14,199 nucleotides of DNA from Deltaproteobacteria bacterium (GTDB lineage: Bacteria > Desulfobacterota > Syntrophia > Syntrophales > UBA2210), in NCBI GenBank assembly GCA_019314085.1, contig JAFCZZ010000035.1:1-14199 (forward strand), given 5' to 3'. The translations under genes were made by a program, and so were the position numbers. The notes under the pieces were generated by a model. It saw only the letters and a program-made list of their open reading frames with translations, made no database searches and was not told the origin of the DNA. Shown here piece after piece: positions 4,913 to 11,933 of this stretch; within the stretch, counting starts at the first letter, position 1; each line of letters opens with the position of its first letter.

Positions 4913-4975
4913 TTTCTATTGAGTTGAGATTTGTGTTTAGAAAGTACTAATGGTAATGGTAAGTGGTAGGTGAAC
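4863..4975 (+). repeat. Iteron-like direct repeats before the nuclease gene's end
   Basis: TAAGTGGTAAGTGAAC (4867-4882) recurs with one mismatch at 4960-4975. Each lies near a shorter related unit: CACTAAGTGGTAAG at 4864-4877, and TACTAATGGTAATGG at 4945-4959, which contains TAATGG twice in tandem. An AT- and pyrimidine-rich stretch (4900-4950) lies between them. Such repeats can bind a replication initiator or regulator; the second copy reaches into the stop codon of the nuclease gene. The rest of the 4643-4974 gap is covered by the promoters and RNA candidate. Confidence 0.4.
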
Positions 4976-5673
4976 TACTTAGAACGCTTAAAAGGCGTAT
5001 CAAGGATTTTAATAAGCTCTTTGGCGATGACCTCCCCCACCCCCTCCACCCGCCTCAGCTCGGGTTCGGAAGCGTTGAATACCCTCCGCAACGAGCCGAA
5101 CTCCCGAAGCATCGCCTCCGCCTTGACCGACGAGATGTGGGGGAAACCGGAGAGGATATCACGTTGCAGAAGCCACAGGGGAACGTCCTTCTTCACCACC
5201 CTCAGAGGGTAGCTCCGGTCTCTCTCCTTCGCCCTCCGGAGGAGCGAGAAGAGGTACGTGACCGTCCAAGACGCATTCGGAGCCCAGACCACGGGAACCC
5301 CCCAGTCGACCTCCACCGAGATCACGAGGGACGAAACCGAGGAGGGGTTCCACTTGGTGAACTTCTGGAGTAGTGAGAGCGGTCCCTCCATCAGGAGGAG
5401 GGGGACGGCGTTTGAGTCTTTCATCTTTTTGAGTTCGCCCCAGAGCCTCCCGTCCCTCACGCTGTGAACGAAATCCAGAACCGTCTTTCTCTCGACCAGA
5501 AAGCCGGAGGGGACGACGAAGTAGTCTCCGGCTTCGAGCGTGTCGATGGCGACCTCGGCTTTCTCCCTGAGTTTCTCGACCAGCGAGCCCTTTTTGGTCG
5601 CCTCTCTGGTGTCGACAACTATCTTTCCCAGCTTGGCTTTCTCCATCTCCGCTTTAAAATCCTCCAAATTCAT
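4975..5673 (-). CDS. XPF/Hef-type (ERCC4) structure-specific nuclease
   Basis: A 232-residue protein. Residues 17-150 are an ERCC4 nuclease domain: VVDTRE (D21), then GDYFV (D50), then VERKTVLDF (E61-R62-K63-D67), the GDx(n)ERKx3D signature. Residues about 170-222 hold two helix-hairpin-helix motifs (FPHISSVKAEAMLREFGSLRRVF and VEGVGEVIAKELI) that bind branched DNA. The length matches short archaeal XPF, i.e. the C-terminal half of Hef without a helicase. Family members cut flaps and stalled or branched forks beside the single-strand/double-strand junction. ATG 5673 overlaps the TGA of the polymerase gene (ATGA) and follows GGAGAGGTG; GTG 5679 would add two residues. Coupling to the polymerase suggests a replication or recombination role for this element. 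Domain call is secure; the substrate is inferred. Confidence 0.92.
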   Translation of the reverse strand: MNLEDFKAEMEKAKLGKIVVDTREATKKGSLVEKLREKAEVAIDTLEAGDYFVVPSGFLVERKTVLDFVHSVRDGRLWGELKKMKDSNAVPLLLMEGPLSLLQKFTKWNPSSVSSLVISVEVDWGVPVVWAPNASWTVTYLFSLLRRAKERDRSYPLRVVKKDVPLWLLQRDILSGFPHISSVKAEAMLREFGSLRRVFNASEPELRRVEGVGEVIAKELIKILDTPFKRSK

Positions 5674-7841
5674 AGCCACCTCTCCAGAGGGATTCCTTCA
5701 ACGTCGATTTTCTTCCCGAGAAGCCCCTCCACCCTCGGGAGAATCCTCGACTCCCAGTAGTGCTTCCTCCCCCTCGGGGTGATCTCCGGAACCTTTCCGC
5801 CGACGAGGGGTTCGATGACGAGACCGTTTTTGCCGATGTCCGCAATCACGAACTCCACCTCCTCCCTCGGGGGGAAGCCCATCTCTATCAGCTTCCTCAG
5901 CGCCTTCACTTGGGGAGCATTCTTCGCCGTGTACTCGTCCTCCCCTCTCACTCCACTCCTCATCGACAGCTCCCCGTCGAACTCCCCCCTTATGAGGCTC
6001 TTTTTGAAGGAGGCGAGATAAGCCTTGATCTTCTCCTCAAGCTTCGAGGGGTCGCTCAGGGTCGTCCCCATTATCCTGAAGATGTCCGCCTGAACCTTCG
6101 CCACTATCTTCGGCGTATTCTTCCTCACGAGTTCGAAGCCCTTCACCTCCACGACGTTCCCCACTTCGTCGAACAGGACGTACCTCTTCTTCTCCCTGCC
6201 CGGAGGGAAGAACGCCCCGCCGAACTTTCCCTTGAACTCCAGAGAGATGGAGTGGAACTTCTCGGGGACCCCGTACCTGTAGCTCAGAATATACCTCAGC
6301 TCCTCGTTTATCTTCCCCTCGTCTATCCTCTGGTTCAGGAACACGCTGTCTGTGTCGGAGTAGAGAACGGTGACCCCTCTTTTTTCGAGGAGACGAACCA
6401 CGGTTCGCAGAATCTCTCTCCCTGTGAGGGTCACGCTCTCCGCCAGCTCCTTTCGGTAGTACCTGCTACCTTTGAACGCCATCGCCCCGTAGACGCTGTT
6501 CGCCACCACCTTCAGGGCGTTCTGCTTGATGTCGAACCTCTTCTCTCCGGTCTCGGAGTACTTCTCCTTGTACCTCCTCCTCGCATCCATCAGCTTCTCC
6601 ACGACGGTGGCGAACACGGATCTAACGTCCTCCCTGAACTCCAGCACCTCGGTTCTGATTCCCCTGCCCACAGTCTCAAGTCCTATGTTGAAGGTCGAGA
6701 TTATATTCGGGTACATCGACCGGAAGTCGTACTCGAAAGTCGCACCGTGGAGCCCCGGTCTGGGCGAGAGAACGAGGGCACCGGCGGGACTCTCGCCCTC
6801 CGCCCTCTCAGCACCGGTGGGGAACACCAAGTTCTTTTTCCTCGCCTCTGCGAGCACGAGCGCATCCACGACACAATATACCGACTGAGCATCCGTGTAG
6901 CTCACCCTCGCCAAGTGAGCGATCTCCGAGAAGATCTCGACCAAGTTGAGTTCACGATTGATCTCCCTGAGCACCCGACAGTCCTCAAGGTTGTATTCCC
7001 TGAGACGCTCCCTGTCCTCCTTGAACCACCTAAGTATCTCACTCCCCCTCGCCAGCGGTTTTTCCATTTTCTTGCCCAGAATCTCCTCCGAGAGGCTCGA
7101 AAGGGAACCGCTCCTGTGCTGGGTGACCTTCTCGTACATCCTCATCAAATCCCCCCAGCAGGTCTGCCTGTAGTCGAAAGCGTAGCCCATCCTCCTCGCT
7201 CTGGCGACGAGGTAGGGAAGGTCCCATGGTTTCCCTCCACTACCCTTATGGGACAGAACGCTTTTTTCACCCTCCTCCTCACCTCCGCCCGTATGCTGGA
7301 AACTCGGTCTGTGACCGGAGTTGAACCCGACAAGGAACGCGTATTTCTTGCAGAGGATCGAAAACTCCCTGTAAATCTCCTTCTCCGAATCGTGGCAGAT
7401 GAAATACTCGTTACCCCTCTCGTCCACAGCAGAAATGGACAGGATTCTCCCCTGCGGGTTCTCGGGCTTCGGGAATCCCTCCTCGACGGATGCCTCCACA
7501 TCGAAGAAGAGCACGTCCGGGGAGGGGGAGTAGGTCTCCCCCGTGTCTATCGTGTACCTCCTCACATATGGAACATCTGCCTCGAAGGTGGGGCACCCGA
7601 GGGAGTCCCTAAGCGGAACGACATCCGAGGGGAGGGAGACCGAGACCTTCACGCACCTCTCCCCCTCCACGGTCACCCAGTCGCCCCTCTCCACGGAAAC
7701 CCACGGAGGAAGGTACTTCTCGTCCGCCTCCCTGACGAAAAAGTAAGGGGAGAAGCCCTCCTCTTCCACCCACTCGCTCCCGATTCTCTTCCTGACCCAA
7801 GTCTTTCCGTTTTTCCCAAACCACCGGAGGTTCGTGAGCAA
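5670..7841 (-). CDS. polB: Family B DNA polymerase with an inserted exonuclease loop
   Basis: A 723-residue replicative polymerase, somewhat shorter than cellular archaeal PolB (about 770-780). Exonuclease: Exo I FFDVE (D114, E116), Exo II ending PWDLPYL (D207), Exo III YNLED (Y283, D287). Polymerase: motif A YDFRSMYPNII (D372), motif B KQNALKVVANSVYG (439-452), motif C YSDTDS (D496, D498) and the KKRY palm contact (551-554). All catalytic residues are present, so synthesis and proofreading are expected. Unusually, about 25 Gly/Glu/Ser-rich residues separate the Exo II Asn (N174) from its partner Asp, normally only a few residues apart. No ATG is available. TTG 7841 is favoured: GGTGG precedes it, it lies 10 bases after the previous stop, and the first beta strand then starts as in other PolBs. 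TTG 7877 is possible. Confidence 0.95.
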   Translation of the reverse strand: MLTNLRWFGKNGKTWVRKRIGSEWVEEEGFSPYFFVREADEKYLPPWVSVERGDWVTVEGERCVKVSVSLPSDVVPLRDSLGCPTFEADVPYVRRYTIDTGETYSPSPDVLFFDVEASVEEGFPKPENPQGRILSISAVDERGNEYFICHDSEKEIYREFSILCKKYAFLVGFNSGHRPSFQHTGGGEEEGEKSVLSHKGSGGKPWDLPYLVARARRMGYAFDYRQTCWGDLMRMYEKVTQHRSGSLSSLSEEILGKKMEKPLARGSEILRWFKEDRERLREYNLEDCRVLREINRELNLVEIFSEIAHLARVSYTDAQSVYCVVDALVLAEARKKNLVFPTGAERAEGESPAGALVLSPRPGLHGATFEYDFRSMYPNIISTFNIGLETVGRGIRTEVLEFREDVRSVFATVVEKLMDARRRYKEKYSETGEKRFDIKQNALKVVANSVYGAMAFKGSRYYRKELAESVTLTGREILRTVVRLLEKRGVTVLYSDTDSVFLNQRIDEGKINEELRYILSYRYGVPEKFHSISLEFKGKFGGAFFPPGREKKRYVLFDEVGNVVEVKGFELVRKNTPKIVAKVQADIFRIMGTTLSDPSKLEEKIKAYLASFKKSLIRGEFDGELSMRSGVRGEDEYTAKNAPQVKALRKLIEMGFPPREEVEFVIADIGKNGLVIEPLVGGKVPEITPRGRKHYWESRILPRVEGLLGKKIDVEGIPLERWL

Positions 7842-7851
7842 GATACCACCA

Positions 7852-10053
7852 CTAACAAACGGATCCCATATACCCAACCGCCCAAGCGCTCAGCTCTTGC
7901 TTCTTGTTCCAAACGGTATCGTATCCGTAGAGATAAAAGTCCGCCAGTTGCATCTGATTCTGAGCGTTCGTGTCCAAAGAACCCCAATCTCCAACGAGAA
8001 AATCTGTTCCGCCGTCGTAAGTCACAGTAAAGTAATCGCCGCCGGGATTCAAATACCGCCTCTCCCAGACTGCATTGCTGTGAACGAGTGGATCTCCAGC
8101 GAAAACAGCTTTTCCTCCTTCACTCAAATAGTTGCCCCCCCGATTCTTTACGGGAGGTTTCCCCTCCCCCACATAGGGAGCGTAGACGGTGCCCGTCTTG
8201 TGGAAGAAGTACTCTATTATCGGGTTGTTGTTCTCCGTCAGGTCGTAGGTCACGCCGTGCCTAGCCAGCCTCTCCACCACGTCTTGCTCCTCCACCCACC
8301 AGTACTGCCCCTCCATCTTCGTGGGGAGGGGGAAGCGGGGCCAGCCGAAGTTCCAAGTCAGCATCTGCCACATGTCGAAGCTCTCGTTCTCCTTAGAAGT
8401 GGGGATCAGGGCATTCTCACCTTTCCAGTTGTCTTCGATTCTTATCTTCTTAAAATTTGTGTACTTAGAATCCTCTTCCGTCCCTTCGAAGTACCACTCG
8501 GGCCAGAATCTTGCATTCGCCTTATCTTCTCCTCTCCCTCCCTCTTCGTTCTCCAGCCACACGTACATGTGCCCCACGATGTTCTCCACCCTGACCGTAC
8601 CTAAGTTATACACCCTGAGTTTGAGATAAAAATGTCCACTTAGGTTTTTTATTCCCAGACTCATATCCTCCACCCAAGGGACTATGAACGGGAGGTAGAG
8701 GTCCCGGCTCAGGTCCTGAATAAACCCGCCGGGTATCGCGTACAGGATCTCCATGTTCTGGTAGAGGGTCTTGGTGTGGTCGTAGTACTTGCTCGCCTTG
8801 CGGAGGTTCTCCACCGTGCCCACGTTTTCGCAAATCATCTTCGAGTGGTAGGCGGCGTTCTCTATCTGCTCCAAGCTCGTCGAGGCTAGGAGGACGGGAT
8901 CGTCGGCGTGCAGGTCATTGTAAATTATCGTCTCTATAAGCTCCAGCGCGTTTATCAGATAAGGCAAGTCCCTCTCGTAGATGATTATCAGGGTCTTGCA
9001 CAGGTTCTCGTCCACCAGATCCCCCATGTAGCGGTTGAGTTCCCAGAGGTCGTTCTCCAGATACTCGCTGTTGGCGAGCCAGTTGTCGTGGATGTCCCTG
9101 ACTATCGCCTCCATCTCGTATGCCAGCTCCCTAGCCTTGGCGAACTCCCCGTTCTTCATCGCGCTCACGGTTTCGTCCTTTCGCCCGAGCAGGCGGGCGG
9201 CTCGGAGCTGGATTCCCGTGTCCACGTACTGTCGCCCGGGCTGGGGTTCGGGAATGGTGGCCTCCGCCATCTTGTACCCGAGGGGCTTGTATATCACCTC
9301 CACCTCGTCCCCCACCTTGAGGAAACCCTGCTCGAAGGAGATCGCAAGGGCCTCACCCTCCGCGGGGAGGGGGTTCACCCCGCTCTCGACCTCCCCCGTG
9401 ACCAGAGCCATGTCTATCTCGTTCTCCACCGCCACCCCGTTCACCCTCAGCTCGATGCTCTCCCACCGGATGTTTTCGAGGAGGGTTCCCATGGGGGTCT
9501 CCTCCAGCACGTCCGCCCTGTACGCGTTGTTTATCCCCTCCCCGCTGGCGTGGACTATCGCCACCCCCCCGTAGCCGGGGTAGTTGGTCCACACCTGAAT
9601 GACGGTCTGCGGGGGAATGGAGGGAGCCTTTATCCTCTCCATAAGCACTAGTACAAGACCAGTACCGACCACGGTAAGTATTATCAGAAGCGTGACACCG
9701 ACGAGAACCGACACCCCTCTGGATTTCATGAACACGTGAAGAAGCATATCGCACACGGCGATGCCCACACATCCCCCCGCCGCCATCAGACCCACGAGCC
9801 GATCCCACCTGAACACCGCCCAGCAGAGAAGTATGAGGCACAGAGGGGGGAGAAACAGGAGGAGCAGGGGATGAACCTCGGCCATCGCCCTCGTGATGGG
9901 ATTTATCTCGGCGGCGTGTGAATCGCTGTCGAGAACCAAGATGGTGTGCAGGGAAGAAAATGCGTGAATTATGCACATGGCTACCAACGCCAGCCGGAAG
10001 GTTCGGAACACTATCTCCTCGTCGAACGGTGTTTGCCTCCACACCTCGACCAC
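7852..10053 (-). CDS. Large membrane protein with pilin-like segment and helical ectodomain
   Basis: A 733-residue protein in one frame. Residues 15-108 contain three hydrophobic helices with an EINPI motif (49-53), like the small membrane proteins typed as DUF5658. Residues 109-140 read MKSRGVSVLVGVTLLIILTV and onward: RG, then VS, then a Gly/Leu/Ile/Val helix, the N-terminal signature of archaeal type IV pilin-like proteins. The next 120 residues (GGVAIVHASGEGINNAY, later a Glu/Val strand region) resemble the beta domain following that signature. Residues about 275-470 are mainly helical and 470-733 mixed with many Trp/Tyr/Asn and Gly residues. It probably lies in the envelope with a large outside part: pilus-, spike- or adhesin-like. 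GTG 10053 is the start; an in-frame ATG at 9729 lies exactly at the pilin signature but lacks a ribosome site. Confidence 0.7.
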   Translation of the reverse strand: MVEVWRQTPFDEEIVFRTFRLALVAMCIIHAFSSLHTILVLDSDSHAAEINPITRAMAEVHPLLLLFLPPLCLILLCWAVFRWDRLVGLMAAGGCVGIAVCDMLLHVFMKSRGVSVLVGVTLLIILTVVGTGLVLVLMERIKAPSIPPQTVIQVWTNYPGYGGVAIVHASGEGINNAYRADVLEETPMGTLLENIRWESIELRVNGVAVENEIDMALVTGEVESGVNPLPAEGEALAISFEQGFLKVGDEVEVIYKPLGYKMAEATIPEPQPGRQYVDTGIQLRAARLLGRKDETVSAMKNGEFAKARELAYEMEAIVRDIHDNWLANSEYLENDLWELNRYMGDLVDENLCKTLIIIYERDLPYLINALELIETIIYNDLHADDPVLLASTSLEQIENAAYHSKMICENVGTVENLRKASKYYDHTKTLYQNMEILYAIPGGFIQDLSRDLYLPFIVPWVEDMSLGIKNLSGHFYLKLRVYNLGTVRVENIVGHMYVWLENEEGGRGEDKANARFWPEWYFEGTEEDSKYTNFKKIRIEDNWKGENALIPTSKENESFDMWQMLTWNFGWPRFPLPTKMEGQYWWVEEQDVVERLARHGVTYDLTENNNPIIEYFFHKTGTVYAPYVGEGKPPVKNRGGNYLSEGGKAVFAGDPLVHSNAVWERRYLNPGGDYFTVTYDGGTDFLVGDWGSLDTNAQNQMQLADFYLYGYDTVWNKKQELSAWAVGYMGSVC

Positions 10054-10057
10054 CCAA

Positions 10058-10195
10058 TTAGGAGGGCGACTTCCTCCTCCTCTCCCTGTCCCAGTATGGC
10101 GACTTGCACTTGGGGCATATCCTCGGCTTCTCGGGGCTCCTAGGATACCACTCGTGCCCGCACCTCGTACACCTAAGACGGGTTATCTGTATCAT
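10058..10195 (-). CDS. 45-residue zinc-ribbon protein
   Basis: Reads MIQITRLRCTRCGHEWYPRS, then PEKPRICPKCKSPYWDRERR and RKSPS. C9, C12, C27 and C30 form two CxxC knuckles, and the GHEWYPRSPEKPR...CPKCKSPYWD layout is typical of short archaeal zinc ribbons often found beside RHH regulators or in plasmids and viruses; they are thought to bind nucleic acid. ATG 10195 has no ribosome site but lies about 29 bases downstream of AAATATAAATC, so a leaderless transcript is expected. The stop (10058) is five bases before the GTG of the large membrane protein; the basic end of this gene carries purine-rich GGAGGAGGA that may help start that gene. Confidence 0.8.
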   Translation of the reverse strand: MIQITRLRCTRCGHEWYPRSPEKPRICPKCKSPYWDRERRRKSPS

Positions 10196-10211
10196 CGTTT
10201 ATAGGTTATAT

Positions 10212-10823
10212 TTATGAGGATTTATATTTTTCTATCCTTTCGAGAATAGGCTCACCGCAGTTCGGACAGTATTTTACCTCTGCGCTAAGCCTAGCACCGC
10301 ACTTTGGACAGTAGTTGTATTCGACCTTCTCCCCACCTGCGACCACCACCGGTTTGGCCGCCTCAAGGAACGCCTGCTTCTGTCGCAGAATCGCCGCTTT
10401 TATCCTGTCCGGTTCCGACACGCCCGCGAAAGAAAAGACTTCGCCGGAGGCAGTTTGGACCATAACCGTTCCAATGCCCAAGATGCGTGCCACGAGGGTC
10501 TGCTGGAAGGTGATGTTTGTCATCAAGTCGTAGCTCATTTCCCTGACCTCGCGCCCGATGAAAGTTTTTTCGCGGATGATGCGCTGATTCGTGACGTAGT
10601 ACCTGTGTCCCCGCCGGTAAATCTCCGTTATCCAGATAAGAAGACCCCCAAAAATGATGGCACAGATAGGAACGAGTCCGCCTAGGACGATCAGGAGGAG
10701 AATAGAAAACTGGACAATAGATCCGCCGAGGAAATAGTAAACGAAAAAATGCCAGCGGGACGGAATGAAAAACTCCTTGATCGATTCTCCTCTTTGGAGT
10801 CCGCCCGGCGGGACGTTCCACAT
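10212..10823 (-). CDS. Membrane PH-domain protein with C-terminal zinc ribbon
   Basis: A 203-residue protein. Residues 24-68 form two closely spaced membrane helices (FFVYYFLGGSIVQFSILLLI and VPICAIIFGGLLIWITEIY). Residues 70-148 are a bacterial-type PH domain (YdbT/DUF304-like): HRYYVTNQRIIREKTF, then the strand-turn ELMTNITF-like MTNITFQQTLVARILGIGTV, then SFAGVSEPDRIKAAI. The end carries a zinc ribbon with C172-C175 and C186-C189 (YCPKCGARLS, KYCPNCG). ATG 10823 overlaps the stop of the upstream gene (TGATG), with a G-rich ribosome site; GTG 10832 and 10826 are alternatives. Such proteins are common in archaeal chromosomes and of unknown function; a membrane-linked scaffold is a reasonable guess. 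Confidence 0.78.
   Translation of the reverse strand: MWNVPPGGLQRGESIKEFFIPSRWHFFVYYFLGGSIVQFSILLLIVLGGLVPICAIIFGGLLIWITEIYRRGHRYYVTNQRIIREKTFIGREVREMSYDLMTNITFQQTLVARILGIGTVMVQTASGEVFSFAGVSEPDRIKAAILRQKQAFLEAAKPVVVAGGEKVEYNYCPKCGARLSAEVKYCPNCGEPILERIEKYKSS
10215..10232 (-). promoter_or_regulatory. TATA box for the zinc-ribbon and downstream genes
   Basis: On the minus strand AAAAATATAAATC (about 10218-10230) is a good archaeal TATA box about 29 bases before ATG 10195. It lies inside the last codons of the PH-domain gene, so a new, probably leaderless, transcript would begin here and could carry the zinc-ribbon, large membrane protein, polymerase and nuclease genes. Confidence 0.5.
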
Positions 10824-11110
10824 CACCTGCACCCCCTCGCAAGGTAAACTACCACGTTCCTTGCGACGTGCCCACGGAGCATCGGGGGGTACTCGACCCT
10901 CTCCCAGTCGGACTGAGGCTCAACAACTCCGCCTATCTCGTTCCCGCACTCCGGACACCGCCACCTTCCCTGTGCCCGCCTGCACGGGCCGATTATCACA
11001 TACCGAATCTTCCTCCCACACTCAGGGCACTCAACGAGAGTAGGGAACTCCTTCTTCTGTCCCACCCGTGTCACGTGCTCACAGTTCCGGCACGCTGGAT
11101 CTCTCACCAT
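10823..11110 (-). CDS. 95-residue zinc-ribbon protein with several Cys pairs
   Basis: Has C7-C10 (CRNC), C28-C31 (CPEC), C43, and C52-C55 (CPECG), with a hydrophobic strand (RYVII) between the middle pairs, so two zinc sites are likely. The last 35 residues (VARNVVVYLARGCR) look like a small helical or strand tail. ATG 11110 is chosen because GGTGAGC precedes it; ATG 11119 would add three residues but has no ribosome site. The stop overlaps the start of the PH-domain gene. The local GGTGAGC resembles the repeated junction sequence of the genes upstream. No specific family recognised; a nucleic-acid or protein binding role is likely. Confidence 0.72.
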   Translation of the reverse strand: MVRDPACRNCEHVTRVGQKKEFPTLVECPECGRKIRYVIIGPCRRAQGRWRCPECGNEIGGVVEPQSDWERVEYPPMLRGHVARNVVVYLARGCR

Positions 11111-11112
11111 GC

Positions 11113-11325
11113 TCACCATATGTAGGCGATTTCGTCTTTTGTAAGACCTCTCACAACCACCTTCTCCTTACAGTTTGGACATGTAAAATAGATCTCCAAC
11201 TCATCCCAGTCCAATTTGTCGTCCAATTTCTCTTTTCCTCCTTTATACACAAATTGGAAGAGCTTGGGAAGCAAATATCCGCAATTTGGACAGTGAAAGG
11301 CATCTGGCCTATCTTGTTCGCTCAC
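11113..11325 (-). CDS. 70-residue zinc-ribbon protein
   Basis: C12-C15 (HCPNCG) and C49-C52 (TCPNCK) bracket a 33-residue stretch rich in Lys, Asp and aromatic residues (LPKLFQFVYKGGKEKLDDKL), a zinc-ribbon layout. The C-terminus reads VVRGLTKDEIAYIW. GTG 11325 overlaps the previous stop by four bases (GTGA), with GGAGGTGA just upstream; this is one of the repeated junctions. Its base composition is a little more AT-rich than the polymerase gene. Probably a nucleic-acid-binding accessory protein; the exact family is not recognised. Confidence 0.75.
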   Translation of the reverse strand: MSEQDRPDAFHCPNCGYLLPKLFQFVYKGGKEKLDDKLDWDELEIYFTCPNCKEKVVVRGLTKDEIAYIW

Positions 11326-11337
11326 CCGCTCACCTCC
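11321..11337 (-). repeat. Junction repeat, copy 1 (exact)
   Basis: Minus strand GGAGGTGAGCGGGTGAG. It encodes the upstream protein's last residues EVSG and stop, the ribosome site GGAGGTGA and the GTG start of the 70-residue zinc ribbon (GTG overlapping TGA). Confidence 0.75.
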
Positions 11338-11489
11338 CGTAGTGCGACGAGTATTGTTATCAAAAGTCCCACGCCCGTGATAACAGGCATCAAGAGTCCA
11401 CTCGAAATACCATACAAGATGAATGCAATAGACATGGCTATCACGAAGGCAGACACGGCAGAAAGCAAGATTTTCCCTGTCCTGTTCAC
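11322..11489 (-). CDS. 55-residue two-helix membrane peptide
   Basis: Reads MNRTGKILLSAVSAFVIAMS and onward: helix one about 7-27 (ILLSAVSAFVIAMSIAFILYG), helix two about 30-49 (LLMPVITGVGLLITILVAL), ending LREVSG. GTG 11489 is chosen because the repeated junction sequence supplies GGAGGTGA just before it; an ATG at 11537 would place the start inside the upstream gene and lose that site. A membrane hairpin with little outside the bilayer; function unknown. It lies between two zinc proteins, as does the similar pair at 13835-14053. Confidence 0.65.
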   Translation of the reverse strand: MNRTGKILLSAVSAFVIAMSIAFILYGISSGLLMPVITGVGLLITILVALREVSG

Positions 11490-11501
11490 CCGCTCACCTC
11501 C
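11486..11501 (-). repeat. Junction repeat, copy 2 (exact over 16 bases)
   Basis: Minus strand GGAGGTGAGCGGGTGA. Here the upstream gene ends in the first TGA (...RR stop at 11494), and the GTG start of the 55-residue membrane peptide follows. Confidence 0.75.
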
Positions 11502-11913
11502 TATATGCATCGCTCCATGCATTAGCACATTCTCCACAGAGCCACTCCAAGTGTCGCTTCCCCTCCCTGTAACTAACTATGCAACATTCCGGCTTTCTCT
11601 CTTCGCATGATTCACATTTCTCTGGGATTGCTATCCACTCCTCACCCACTGACCTCTCGCCCTCCTCTTCTCCTTGAATGAAGTTGCTAATCTGTCCGTG
11701 CCACCTGCGAAACTCCTCCAACACTTTCATTCGATCCTCTGATTTGCCACAGTACTGGATAACGTAAAGGCCCGCCTGAAAGCACTTTCCAATCAAATTC
11801 AACACAACCGGGTCAGCAAATCTTTGCGGTGTGTTCCGTAGCTGACTTGACACAGCATCAAGCTTTCTGATAACCTCATAAAGTATTTCTCCATCTAACT
11901 GTTCTTCACTCAT
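11494..11913 (-). CDS. 139-residue helical protein with C-terminal zinc site
   Basis: Residues 1-80 are predicted helical (EQLDGEILYEVIRKLDAVSS, then VVLNLIGKCFQAGLYVIQYC and a Lys/Glu/Arg helix). The C-terminus holds a Cys cluster: C100, C103 (CESC), C110-C111, and C126-C129 (CGEC), a probable zinc-binding finger with a CC pair like that of the 117-residue protein upstream of the helicase. ATG 11913 follows GGTGAGCGG, a variant of the repeated junction. The gene starts 20 bases after the helicase stop and may be its accessory factor. Family not recognised; an N-terminal extension in the same frame has no ribosome site. Confidence 0.7.
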   Translation of the reverse strand: MSEEQLDGEILYEVIRKLDAVSSQLRNTPQRFADPVVLNLIGKCFQAGLYVIQYCGKSEDRMKVLEEFRRWHGQISNFIQGEEEGERSVGEEWIAIPEKCESCEERKPECCIVSYREGKRHLEWLCGECANAWSDAYRR

Positions 11914-11924
11914 CCGCTCACCTT
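11910..11924 (-). repeat. Junction repeat, copy 3 (variant)
   Basis: Minus strand AAGGTGAGCGGATGA: the same core GGTGAGCGG with ATG replacing GTG. It starts the 139-residue gene without overlapping the helicase stop. Confidence 0.6.
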
Positions 11925-11933
11925 CTTGGAAGT

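Noticed and set aside
7239..7313. Archaeal bulge-helix-bulge intron explaining the polymerase insertion
   Set aside because: Only a 4-base helix (CTCC/GGAG) could be drawn across the borders, without the flanking helices. The insert is in frame with no stops, so a protein loop is simpler.
7290..7345. GGTTCAACTCCGG-like sequence on the minus strand, resembling a tRNA T arm
   Set aside because: It encodes the polymerase Exo II residues VGFNSG, the T stem does not pair properly, and no acceptor or anticodon arms surround it.
5760..8030. Long open frame on the plus strand opposite the polymerase
   Set aside because: It is the antisense shadow of a gene with all PolB motifs. Its protein is full of His, Pro and Arg with no recognisable domain.
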